64,000 nt of DNA, taken from NCBI GenBank assembly GCA_036557885.1, contig DATBGS010000144.1, positions 16,540-80,539 on the forward strand, written 5' to 3'. This DNA comes from DATBGS01 sp036557885. Lineage in GTDB: Bacteria; Chloroflexota; Ktedonobacteria; Ktedonobacterales; DATBGS01. Shown here piece by piece: positions 15,022-23,122 of this stretch; position 1 is the stretch's first letter, and each line of letters starts with the position of its first letter. A program made the position numbers and the translations under genes. The notes below the pieces were generated by a model. It ran no database searches, had not been told where the DNA came from, and was given only the letters and a program-made list of their open reading frames with translations.

Positions 15022-15906
15022 ATGCTACACGCTCAAGGGCAAGAGGGGCAGCTTCGGCTGGCAATTCAACGCGAGGGCCGCCTGACCGAAAACACGCTCG
15101 CGCTGCTGCGCTCAATCGGTTTGGAGTTCGAGAGTTTTGGGCGGAAACTTTTTTCCAACTGCCGCAATTTTCCGCTGGCCTTGCTGCATACACGCGATGA
15201 CGATATTCCCGAATACGTCTCGGCGGGAACGGTAGACCTGGGGATTGTTGGGCGCAACCTGCTGCACGAAGAACAGGCCAGCGTCGAGGAACTGTTGCCG
15301 CTGGGCTTTGGCTACTGCTCGCTCGTAGTTGCCATCCACAAGGACGCGCCCATCACCAGCGTGGAGCAGCTTGCAGGCGCCAAGATTGCCACATCCTACC
15401 CCGGCTCGGCCCGGCATTTCTTTGCCTCGCGGCAGATTCCCGTCGAAATCATCACCATTAGCGGCTCGGTGGAGGTTGCGCCGCTGCTGGGGCTGGCGAG
15501 CGCCATTGTGGACCTGACAGCCACTGGCAGTTCGCTGGTGCTCAATGACCTGCGACCACTGGAAACCATTCTGGAATCGGAGGCAGTGCTGGCGGCCAAT
15601 CCGCAGGCGCTCACCGACCCGGCCAGGCACGCAAATATTGATCGCCTGCTGCTGCGTATTAAGGGCGTACTGGCGGCCAAACGCTACCGTTATGTGATGA
15701 TGAACGCGCCACGCGCCGCGCTGGATGAAATCAAGCGCATTGTGCCTGGGCTGAAGTCGCCAACCGTCGTTCCGCTGGCAGACCCGGAGTGGGTTGCGGT
15801 GCATGCCGCCTTGCGCGAGGAAATCTTCTGGGAGGCGATTGAAGCCCTGCGCGAAGCTGGCGCTTCGGAGATTCTGGTTTCGCCAATCGAGAAGTTAATC
15901 CAGTAG
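15022..15906 (+). CDS. hisG: ATP phosphoribosyltransferase, long form
   Basis: HisG joins ATP and PRPP in the first step of histidine synthesis. From the ATG at 15022 the protein has 295 residues, the long form with a C-terminal ACT-like regulatory domain (about residues 215-295, MMNAPRAALDEIKRIVPGLKSPTV). Long-form enzymes do not need HisZ and are inhibited by histidine. Recognisable parts are LRLAIQREGRL, DIPEYVSAGTVDLGIVGRNLL, KIATSYPGSARHFF and the PRPP loop region SAIVDLTATGSSL. GGAGAGGAG lies upstream. It is the first structural gene after the attenuator. Confidence 0.92.
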   Translation: MLHAQGQEGQLRLAIQREGRLTENTLALLRSIGLEFESFGRKLFSNCRNFPLALLHTRDDDIPEYVSAGTVDLGIVGRNLLHEEQASVEELLPLGFGYCSLVVAIHKDAPITSVEQLAGAKIATSYPGSARHFFASRQIPVEIITISGSVEVAPLLGLASAIVDLTATGSSLVLNDLRPLETILESEAVLAANPQALTDPARHANIDRLLLRIKGVLAAKRYRYVMMNAPRAALDEIKRIVPGLKSPTVVPLADPEWVAVHAALREEIFWEAIEALREAGASEILVSPIEKLIQ

Positions 15907-15917
15907 GAGAGAAATAT

Positions 15918-17867
15918 ATGTTACTTGCCCGATTATCTGAGGTGCCCCAGGAGGAATATGGGCGGCTGCTTCAGCGCTCAAGGCAGCAGATGGATGATCT
16001 GGTGCCAACTGTCCGCGCTGTCATGGAGGATGTGCGGGCGCGTGGGGATGCTGCCCTGCGCGACTATACCCAGCGCTTTGACCACGCGCAGCTAGAGACG
16101 CTGGAGGTGACACCAGAAGAACTGGCCCAGGCCGGCAGCCAGGTTGAGCCGGAAGTCATCGCCGCGCTGAAGCACGCCGCCAGCACGATTCGCGCCTTTC
16201 ACAGCCGCCACCTGCCGCCAGAGGGCCGCGTTGAGACAGAGCCGGGCGTGAGCGTCTGGCGCGTCTGGCGGCCCATCGAGCGCGTGGGCCTGTATATTCC
16301 TGGCGGCAAAGCGACCTATCCCTCTTCAATCCTGATGAACGTCATTCCGGCGAAGATTGCCGGGTGCCAGGATATTGTGCTCTGCTCGCCGCCGCGCAGC
16401 GATGGCACCATCTCTCCGGTGCTGCTGGTGGCCGCGCAAATAGCGGGGGTGCAGCGCATCTTTAAGCTGGGCGGTGTGCAGGCGATTGCGGCAATGGCCT
16501 ATGGCACCGAGAGTGTACCGCGTGTGCTGAAAATCTTTGGCGCGGGCAACGCCTATGTCGCCACAGCAAAGTTGCTGGCCTTTGGCGAGGTAGATATTGA
16601 TATGCCCGCTGGCCCCACAGAACTGCTCATCCTGGCAGATGAGACGGCCAATCCGCGCTTTGTGGCCGCCGATCTGGTCGCCCAGGCCGAGCACGCCGAA
16701 GATTCCGCCTGCGTGCTGATCACGACATCGCGCACCCTGGCCGAGCAGGTGGCAGCAGAGATTGCCGCGCAGCTAGAGACGTTGGAAACCAGGAAGTATG
16801 CCGAGGCATCGCTGGAGCGCTACGGGGCGCTGCTGGTGGCGGATGCGCTGGATGAAGCCATCACGTTTGCCAACACCTACGCGCCTGAACATCTTCAGAT
16901 CATCACCGCCGACGATCAGCGCGTGCTAGAAGCCATTCAGAACGCTGGCTCGGTCTTCCTGGGGAACTGGTCGCCCTCCCCGGCAGGTGATTACGCCACC
17001 GGCAGCAACCACGTGCTGCCCACCGGCAGATACGCCAGGGTGTTTGCGCCGCTCTCGGTGGAAAGTTTTGGGCGAAAGATGCAAGTGCAGGAGGCCACGC
17101 GCGACGGCCTGGAGCGGCTGCGCGCAACCGTTGAGCGGTTGGCAACCGAAGAGGGGCTGCCTGGGCACCAGCATTCTATCGCGGTTCGTTTTGAGGCGGG
17201 CGCAGATGCGCAAGGTGCGCGCACGCTTGATCTTCAAGTTGGGAATGCGCAGCGATTTGAGAACACGCTGGATGCGCGGCCTGCGCGTCTGGCAGTTATT
17301 GGCCGCGTGACCAAAGAAACCAATGTGCAGATTACGCTGAACCTGGATGGCGAGGGGAATGCTCGCATCCAGACCTCTGTGCCTTTTCTTGATCACCTGC
17401 TCAATTCCTTTGCCCGGCATGGGCGCTTTGATCTGGAAGTGACGGCGCGGGGCGACACCGAGATTGACGACCACCACACCGTTGAGGATATTGGTATTGT
17501 GCTGGGTCAGGTGCTCCAGCACGCCCTGGGAACCAAGCGCGGCATTGCCCGCTTTGGCTCGGCCTACGCGCCAATGGACGAGGCGCTGGCGCGCACTGTT
17601 CTGGACATTTCGGGCCGCCCGTTCCTGGGCTACGAGGCGCCTGGGCTGGCTCCCTGGGTGGGCCGCTTTGATACCGCGCTGGTGGAAGAGTTCTGGCGAG
17701 CATTCACCAACAACGCCCAGGTCACGCTGCACCTGGACATCATTCGTGGCAAGAACGCGCATCACATGCTAGAGGCGCTGTTCAAAAGCGCGGGGCTGGC
17801 GCTGCATGCCGCCACGCGCATCGCCTCTCCTGATGGCAGCGTGCCTTCTACGAAAGGGGTGCTGTGA
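15918..17867 (+). CDS. hisD-hisB: Histidinol dehydrogenase fused to imidazoleglycerol-phosphate dehydratase
   Basis: A single uninterrupted frame of 649 codons joins two his enzymes. Residues 1 to about 433 are HisD: RPIERVGLYIPGGKA, AGPTELLILADETANP, SACVLITTS, and TYAPEHLQI with the catalytic Glu-His pair. A linker of about 25 residues (including EAGADAQGARTL) follows, then HisB from about residue 460: FLDHLLNSFARHG, DDHHTVEDIGI with metal-binding His residues, GKNAHHMLEALFKS, and the terminal PSTKGVL. Both domains keep their key residues. No ribosome-binding site is seen at the junction, so a fused polypeptide is expected. HisD oxidises histidinol to histidine; HisB dehydrates IGP. Confidence 0.93.
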   Translation: MLLARLSEVPQEEYGRLLQRSRQQMDDLVPTVRAVMEDVRARGDAALRDYTQRFDHAQLETLEVTPEELAQAGSQVEPEVIAALKHAASTIRAFHSRHLPPEGRVETEPGVSVWRVWRPIERVGLYIPGGKATYPSSILMNVIPAKIAGCQDIVLCSPPRSDGTISPVLLVAAQIAGVQRIFKLGGVQAIAAMAYGTESVPRVLKIFGAGNAYVATAKLLAFGEVDIDMPAGPTELLILADETANPRFVAADLVAQAEHAEDSACVLITTSRTLAEQVAAEIAAQLETLETRKYAEASLERYGALLVADALDEAITFANTYAPEHLQIITADDQRVLEAIQNAGSVFLGNWSPSPAGDYATGSNHVLPTGRYARVFAPLSVESFGRKMQVQEATRDGLERLRATVERLATEEGLPGHQHSIAVRFEAGADAQGARTLDLQVGNAQRFENTLDARPARLAVIGRVTKETNVQITLNLDGEGNARIQTSVPFLDHLLNSFARHGRFDLEVTARGDTEIDDHHTVEDIGIVLGQVLQHALGTKRGIARFGSAYAPMDEALARTVLDISGRPFLGYEAPGLAPWVGRFDTALVEEFWRAFTNNAQVTLHLDIIRGKNAHHMLEALFKSAGLALHAATRIASPDGSVPSTKGVL

Positions 17868-18475
17868 TGATCACGATTGTGGATTACGGCGCTGGCAATC
17901 TGCGCAGCATTGCGCGCGCTTTTGCTGCGATAGGCGTGGATGCGCAGGTAGTTGACACGCCGGAGCAGGTGGAGCGAGCCGAGGCCGTTGTGCTGCCAGG
18001 TGTGGGGGCGGCTGGCGCGGCCATGCGCTACCTCAAAGAGCGTGGGCTGGATGAAGCCGTGCGCGGCGCGCTCAGGCGCGGCCTCCCGTTCCTGGGCGTT
18101 TGCCTGGGGATGCAGCTTTTGCTGGGCAGCCACGAAGAGGGCGATGTCGCCGGACTTTCCCTGCTGCCTGGCAGAGTGCGGCGCTTCCCAGAGGGGCTGC
18201 TTGTGCCGCAAATGGGCTGGAATCAGGTACGACTGCTGCGCGAGACGCAGCTGTTTGATGGAGTCCCAGAAGGCGCGCACTTCTACTTTGTCCACTCGTA
18301 TTACGCCGAGCCAGAAGACGCCGGGCAGGTTGTGGGGCAGACAGAGTATGGCCCGTCCTATTGCAGCGTGATCGAGGCGGGCAACTTGTGGGGCGTGCAG
18401 TTCCACCCTGAAAAGAGCGGCGCCAACGGCCTTCAGGTCTTGCGCAACTTTGCAAAGGTGGCCGGACAATGCTGA
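17864..18475 (+). CDS. hisH: Imidazole glycerol phosphate synthase, glutaminase subunit
   Basis: The 203-residue class I glutaminase supplies ammonia to HisF. It begins IVDYGAGNLRSI, carries the nucleophile Cys in GVCLGMQLLLG, and ends with the catalytic His-Glu in VQFHPEKSG. The start codon overlaps the hisD-hisB stop (ATGA), and its own stop region overlaps hisA by seven bases, so translation is coupled throughout. Confidence 0.94.
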   Translation: MMITIVDYGAGNLRSIARAFAAIGVDAQVVDTPEQVERAEAVVLPGVGAAGAAMRYLKERGLDEAVRGALRRGLPFLGVCLGMQLLLGSHEEGDVAGLSLLPGRVRRFPEGLLVPQMGWNQVRLLRETQLFDGVPEGAHFYFVHSYYAEPEDAGQVVGQTEYGPSYCSVIEAGNLWGVQFHPEKSGANGLQVLRNFAKVAGQC

Positions 18476-19197
18476 TTCTCCCAGCGATTGATCTGCAAGC
18501 AGGGCACTGTGTGCGTCTGGTGCAGGGCGATTTTGCCCGCTCGCAGGAGTTTTCCGACGATCCGGCTGCCCTCGCTCGGCGCTGGCAAAGCGAGGGCGCG
18601 CGTTGGCTGCATGTCGTTGATCTGGATGGCGCGCGGGAAGGCGCGTCACGCAATCTGGCGGCCATCCGCGCCATTCGAGAAGCGGTCAGCATCTCTGTGG
18701 AAGTGGGCGGCGGCCTGCGCAGCCTGGAAAGCGTAGCGCTGCTCTTAGAGATAGGCGTTGAGCGCGTTATCCTGGGGACGGCAGCCCTCAAAGATCGCCC
18801 GTTTCTGCGCACATGTCTGGAACGCTGGGGCGAGCATATCGTCGTTGGGCTGGATGCGCGTAATGGGTTGGTTGCTACCGATGGCTGGCTGGAAACTTCC
18901 ACCACTTCTGCGCTGACATTGGCGCAAGAACTGGCGGCTGAAGGTGTCGCTCGTTTTATCTACACGGATATTGCGCGCGATGGCATGCTTAGCGGCCCAA
19001 ATATGGAGGCGCTCAAGCACATACTCGCTGGCGTCAACAGACCTATCATCGCCTCTGGCGGCGTGTCCTCGCTGGCTGATCTGCGGGCGCTGGCGGCGCT
19101 TGGCGTTGAAGGAGCAATTGTTGGCCGCGCACTGTATACCGGCGAGGTAGAGCTTGGAGAGGCTGTTACGGCGATTGGAGAGCAGAACTTATGTTGA
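18469..19197 (+). CDS. hisA: Phosphoribosylformimino-5-aminoimidazole carboxamide ribotide isomerase
   Basis: The 242-residue (beta/alpha)8 barrel isomerises ProFAR to PRFAR. LPAIDLQAGHCVRLVQGD carries the N-terminal catalytic Asp, VEVGGGLRS is the first phosphate-binding loop, YTDIARDGMLSGPN carries the second catalytic Asp, and ASGGVSSLADLRAL is the second phosphate loop. It overlaps hisH at the start and hisF at the end. The protein could have TrpF activity as in PriA-type enzymes, but nothing visible demands it. Confidence 0.94.
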   Translation: MLILPAIDLQAGHCVRLVQGDFARSQEFSDDPAALARRWQSEGARWLHVVDLDGAREGASRNLAAIRAIREAVSISVEVGGGLRSLESVALLLEIGVERVILGTAALKDRPFLRTCLERWGEHIVVGLDARNGLVATDGWLETSTTSALTLAQELAAEGVARFIYTDIARDGMLSGPNMEALKHILAGVNRPIIASGGVSSLADLRALAALGVEGAIVGRALYTGEVELGEAVTAIGEQNLC

Positions 19198-19958
19198 CGA
19201 AACGGCTAATCCCTTGCCTGGACGTAGCCGCAGGGCGGGTGGTGAAAGGCGTGAACTTTGTTGGCTTGCGCGACGCGGGCGACCCGGTGGAACTGGCCGC
19301 GCGCTACAGCGATGAGGGCGCCGATGAAGTCGTCTTTCTGGACATCACTGCCTCCAGCGATGCCCGCGCAACCATGCTGGATGTCGTGGCGCACACCGCT
19401 GGCCAGGTGTTTATCCCGCTCACAGTGGGCGGCGGCATTCGCAGCGTAGAGGACATTCGCGCCACGCTGCGAGCCGGAGCCGATAAGGTTTCGATCAATA
19501 CGGCTGCCATCCAGCGGCCCGAACTTATTCGCCAGGGCGCGGAGGCGTTTGGCTGCCAGTGCATTGTGTTGGCGATTGACGCCCGCAAAACGGGCGCGAC
19601 GGCATCGGGCTGGGAGGTCTTCAGTCATGGCGGACGCCAGGCAACCGGACTGGACGCGCTGGAATGGGCCAAGCGCGGCGTTGTGCTGGGCGCGGGCGAG
19701 ATTCTGCTGACCAGCATGGACCGCGACGGCACGCAGGCGGGCTATGATCTGGCGCTAACGGCGGCGGTGGCCGAATCTGTTTCGGTGCCCGTAGTTGCCT
19801 CTGGCGGCGTGGGCACGCTGGAACATCTCTATGAAGGGCTGACAGCAGGCAGGGCCAGCGCGGTGCTGGCGGCTTCTATCTTTCATTTTGGCACGTTCAC
19901 GCTCTGCCAGGCCAAAGCATATCTGCAAGCAAAGGGGGTAGCCATCCGGCCATGCTAG
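19191..19958 (+). CDS. hisF: Imidazole glycerol phosphate synthase, cyclase subunit
   Basis: The 255-residue barrel uses ammonia from HisH to form IGP and AICAR. CLDVAAGRVVKGVNF gives the first catalytic Asp, LTVGGGIRSVEDIR the phosphate loop, LLTSMDRDGTQAGYD the second catalytic Asp, and ASGGVGTLEHLYEG the second phosphate loop. The start overlaps the hisA stop by seven bases, and the stop overlaps hisI by seven bases. Confidence 0.95.
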   Translation: MLTKRLIPCLDVAAGRVVKGVNFVGLRDAGDPVELAARYSDEGADEVVFLDITASSDARATMLDVVAHTAGQVFIPLTVGGGIRSVEDIRATLRAGADKVSINTAAIQRPELIRQGAEAFGCQCIVLAIDARKTGATASGWEVFSHGGRQATGLDALEWAKRGVVLGAGEILLTSMDRDGTQAGYDLALTAAVAESVSVPVVASGGVGTLEHLYEGLTAGRASAVLAASIFHFGTFTLCQAKAYLQAKGVAIRPC

Positions 19959-20854
19959 ACCTGCATTTTGAGAACGATGGCTTAATTCCGGTGGTGGTGC
20001 AGGAGGAACAGACCCGCGAGGTGCTGCTGGTGGCGTTTATGAACGAGGCGGCGCTGCAACGCACGTTGGAAACCGGCCTGGCACATTTCTGGAGCCGTTC
20101 GCGCGGCACGCTCTGGATGAAGGGGGAAAGCTCCGGACAGGTGCAAGAGGTCGTGGGCCTCTACGTTAACTGCGAAGAGAACTCGCTGCTGCTGCGCGTC
20201 AAGCAGCATGGCATGGCAGCCTGTCACGAGGGCTACTTCTCCTGCTACTATCGCAAGCTGAACGAGCAGGGCACCTGGGAAGTGATTGCCCCGCGTCTCT
20301 TCGACCCGGCAGAGGTGTATGGAGAGACGCCTGTCGCCCCGGCCACCGTGCCGGGACCACTCGCACCGGCATTCCAGCGCATCTACGGCGCCTACGAATA
20401 TCTGCGCGACCACGATCTGGAGGCAGTTTCCGGCACCTCACGGCGGCTGCGCCAGCCTGATCTGGCGTGGCTGAGCCAGCGCGCCAGCGAAGAACTGGCA
20501 GAACTGGCAGGGGTGCTGGCAGGAACGCATAAGCACGCTAACCAGATAGAGGATACTCTTCTTGAGGGGCGCCAGGTGTGCTACTGGCTCTTTTTGCTGG
20601 CTGCTGCTCTCAGGCTGCCTTACACCGCATTCTCACCCGATGTAACGCTCAGCCAGGGCTTTGACGCAGGCGACAGGCTGGATGCTGCTGCCCTGGAGGG
20701 ATTCACTCAACAGTCGTTTCACGCAGCAATTGCCTCCGGGCTGCGACTGGTTGGGGGCGCGTGCCGACAACTACACATACCATTGTTGACGCTGGCTGAG
20801 CGCGAACTGGCAGAACTGCGTGAGAAGAGCTACTTGAAAGACGTGGTTGCCTGA
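19952..20854 (+). CDS. hisI: Phosphoribosyl-AMP cyclohydrolase with an atypical C-terminal HisE/MazG-like region
   Basis: Residues 1 to about 115 are HisI: FWSRSRGTLWMKGESSGQVQEV, then NCEENSLLLRV, and AACHEGYFSCYYR with the zinc Cys residues. Many HisI proteins have an Asp-Cys-Asp-x-Asp metal motif where this one reads NCEEN. A linker leads to a helical domain (about 145-300) with ASEELAELAGVLAGTHK and EDTLLEGRQVCYWLFLLAAALRLP. The acidic pattern fits the all-alpha NTP pyrophosphatase (MazG/HisE) fold but not standard HisE sequence. At 300 residues it is about 90 longer than usual HisIE. It presumably performs steps 2 and 3 of histidine synthesis. It is the last gene of the operon. Confidence 0.82.
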   Translation: MLDLHFENDGLIPVVVQEEQTREVLLVAFMNEAALQRTLETGLAHFWSRSRGTLWMKGESSGQVQEVVGLYVNCEENSLLLRVKQHGMAACHEGYFSCYYRKLNEQGTWEVIAPRLFDPAEVYGETPVAPATVPGPLAPAFQRIYGAYEYLRDHDLEAVSGTSRRLRQPDLAWLSQRASEELAELAGVLAGTHKHANQIEDTLLEGRQVCYWLFLLAAALRLPYTAFSPDVTLSQGFDAGDRLDAAALEGFTQQSFHAAIASGLRLVGGACRQLHIPLLTLAERELAELREKSYLKDVVA

Positions 20855-20901
20855 TGGTGCTATGCTCTGATAAAACACATGCATGAAGGAGCATTGTTCC
20901 A

Positions 20902-22740
20902 GTGGCAAACACACATCCCTTTGAGAGCTACATGAACGTTCGCTCGGCGCATGGCCCCAGCTTTTCATCCGATGGGCAGCGCCTGGCGTTTGTCACCAAC
21001 ATCAGCGGCGTGGATGAGGTCTGGAGCGTGCCTGTGGAGGTACACGCGCCAAATCCAGCCTGGCCGGAGCAATTGACCTTCCGCAGTGAGCGGGCCTGGA
21101 ATGTCAAGTATTCGCCTGCCAGTTATCGCCTGCTGGTGACCGGGGACGTGGGCGCGAACGAGCGCAATCAATTCTACTTGCTCACCATCAGCGACACCCC
21201 TTTATTCACGCTCACTACCCAGCCAGAGGTGATTCATCAATTTGGCGATTGGTCGCCAGATGGCACGCTGATCACTTTTTCCAGCAATGCGCGTGACTCG
21301 CGCTACTTTGACGTGTACGAGCAAACGGTGCCCTCTGGCGAGCCAAAGCTGCTGTTCCAAAGCGACGACACGAACTACGCGTTGCGCTATTCTCCCGATG
21401 GGCGCTCGATACTCTTTACACGCGCTGATTCCAATTTGCGCAACACCCTCTTCCTGCTGGACCGCACCACTGGCGAGGCGCGCAGGCTGACGCCAGAGAT
21501 CAGCGAGGGACACGCGATGCACGAGGCAGTGGCCTGGTCTGCTGACCGGCGCGGGCTGTATCTGCTCAGTGACCGGGACCGCCAGTTCCTCTCGCTGGCC
21601 TGGCTGGACCTTGCCACCACCGAGATGGCCTACCTGGAAGATAAACCTTGGGATTCCGAGGCGCTGGCCGTGACTGGCGATGGCACTCGGATGGCGCTGG
21701 TGACAAATGAGGATGGCTATTCGCGTCTGGAACTGTGGGATGTTGCGCAGAGCTGGGAGCAGCGGAAAGCCTTGCCCGGCCCGACGCTGCCCGCCTCCGT
21801 GCTGACTGATCTTACCTGGTCGCCAGATGGCTCGCGCCTGGCGTTCACGTTGGATACCGCCAACGACACGCCGGATGTCTGGGTCTGGGATATGGCAGAG
21901 CAAATCTTGTGGCGGGCCACCCGCAGCGCCCTTGGCGGCATCCCACGCGAGCAGTTTGCCATGCCTGGGCTGGTGCATTACCCCACGTTTGATGGCCGCG
22001 AGATTCCGGCGTTTCTGTTCTCGCCGCAGAGCGAGCAGCCCGGCGGATTGCCTGCGGTGGTGTATGTGCATGGCGGTCCAGAGAGCCAGTTGCGGCCTGC
22101 TTTTAACCCCATCTTGCAATATCTGGTTGGCTCCGGCTATGTCGTCCTGGCACCCAATGTGCGCGGCAGCACCGGCTACGGCGCGGAGTATCAAAGCCTG
22201 GATGATGTGCGGCTGAGGATGGATTCAGTGGCCGATCTCAAGTACGCCGTCGAGTGGCTCAAGACAAGCGGCATTGCGCACCCCAAACGCATTGCGATTA
22301 TGGGACGCAGCTATGGCGGCTTTATGGTGCTGGCGGCAGTAACCACCTACCCTGATCTCTGGGCGGCAGCTGTAGATATTGTGGGCATCGCCAACTTTGT
22401 CTCATTTCTGGAGAACACCGGTCCCTGGCGGCGCAAACTGCGCGAAGCCGAATATGGCAGCCTGGAACATGACCGCGAGTTTCTGGAGCAGATTTCGCCC
22501 ATCCACAAGGTAGACCGTATTACTGCGCCGATGTTTGTCTCGCATGGGGCCAACGACCCGCGTGTGCCGGTTGGCGAAGCGGAACAGATTGTGGCCGCGC
22601 TCAAAGCCAGGGGGGTGCCAGTGGAATATGTGCGCTTTGAGGATGAGGGCCACCAGTATACCAAGCGCTCCAACCAACTAATCGTGTATCCAGCTATCGG
22701 GCGCTTTTTGGATAAGTATGTTGCTGGAGCGGGGCGGTAG
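20902..22740 (+). CDS. S9 family prolyl oligopeptidase-like serine peptidase
   Basis: The 612-residue protein starts at GTG 20902 with AAGGAG ten bases upstream. The first ~360 residues form a TolB/WD-like beta-propeller with repeated WSPDG-type units (FSSDGQRLAFV, WSPDGTLITFS, YSPDGRSILFT, WSPDGSRLAFT). The C-terminal alpha/beta-hydrolase domain has VVYVHGGPESQ, APNVRGSTGYG, the nucleophile elbow GRSYGGF, an Asp in HGANDPRVP and the catalytic His in EDEGHQYTK. There is no signal peptide, so it is probably cytoplasmic and trims short peptides. It follows hisI by 47 bases and may have its own promoter. Confidence 0.92.
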   Translation: MANTHPFESYMNVRSAHGPSFSSDGQRLAFVTNISGVDEVWSVPVEVHAPNPAWPEQLTFRSERAWNVKYSPASYRLLVTGDVGANERNQFYLLTISDTPLFTLTTQPEVIHQFGDWSPDGTLITFSSNARDSRYFDVYEQTVPSGEPKLLFQSDDTNYALRYSPDGRSILFTRADSNLRNTLFLLDRTTGEARRLTPEISEGHAMHEAVAWSADRRGLYLLSDRDRQFLSLAWLDLATTEMAYLEDKPWDSEALAVTGDGTRMALVTNEDGYSRLELWDVAQSWEQRKALPGPTLPASVLTDLTWSPDGSRLAFTLDTANDTPDVWVWDMAEQILWRATRSALGGIPREQFAMPGLVHYPTFDGREIPAFLFSPQSEQPGGLPAVVYVHGGPESQLRPAFNPILQYLVGSGYVVLAPNVRGSTGYGAEYQSLDDVRLRMDSVADLKYAVEWLKTSGIAHPKRIAIMGRSYGGFMVLAAVTTYPDLWAAAVDIVGIANFVSFLENTGPWRRKLREAEYGSLEHDREFLEQISPIHKVDRITAPMFVSHGANDPRVPVGEAEQIVAALKARGVPVEYVRFEDEGHQYTKRSNQLIVYPAIGRFLDKYVAGAGR

Positions 22741-22748
22741 CAACGCCC

Positions 22749-23111
22749 TCAATTGGATTCGGGATGCTGCATGCGCTGGCGGCTGGCCCAGCGCATGGCT
22801 ATTTCCCAGCGCTTAAAAGCGTTGCGGGCCATGCTCATGCAGCGATCTTCGATGTCTTTGAGGCCCTCTTTAGCTTCAAAAACCTGGGTCCAGCCGCCCT
22901 CATCTTCCTGCTCGGTTAAGTGGGCGCGTAGGTGCTTGGTGGGCGCTGTCACCACGCCGCCAAAGCTCAGATCACTGCGCACAAAGGCGATGATAGACTC
23001 GGTGCGAATTGCCTCTGCGCAGGATTTGGCAATTTCTGGCGCGTGGTCATGCAAGACCTCGGCGGCGTCAATCGTTCGTTTTGTACGCGCCAGCGCATCT
23101 TTTGAAAGCAT
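22749..23111 (-). CDS. Uncharacterised 120-residue protein
   Basis: I chose the ATG at 23111 because AGGA lies a few bases upstream and the gene then begins 12 bases after the nucleoside hydrolase stop. The product is soluble and probably mostly helical, with basic and acidic stretches (LSKDALARTKRTIDAAEVLHDHAPEI near the start, ARNAFKRWEIAMRWASRQR near the end). Its position suggests co-expression with the nucleoside hydrolase. No family is recognised. Confidence 0.65.
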   Translation of the reverse strand: MLSKDALARTKRTIDAAEVLHDHAPEIAKSCAEAIRTESIIAFVRSDLSFGGVVTAPTKHLRAHLTEQEDEGGWTQVFEAKEGLKDIEDRCMSMARNAFKRWEIAMRWASRQRMQHPESN

Positions 23112-23122
23112 CCGTTCCTGAC

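Noticed and set aside
17270..17330. Separate hisB start inside the fused gene
   Set aside because: In-frame GTG near 17308 has no ribosome-binding site and the frame runs through without a stop, so a fusion is the simpler reading.
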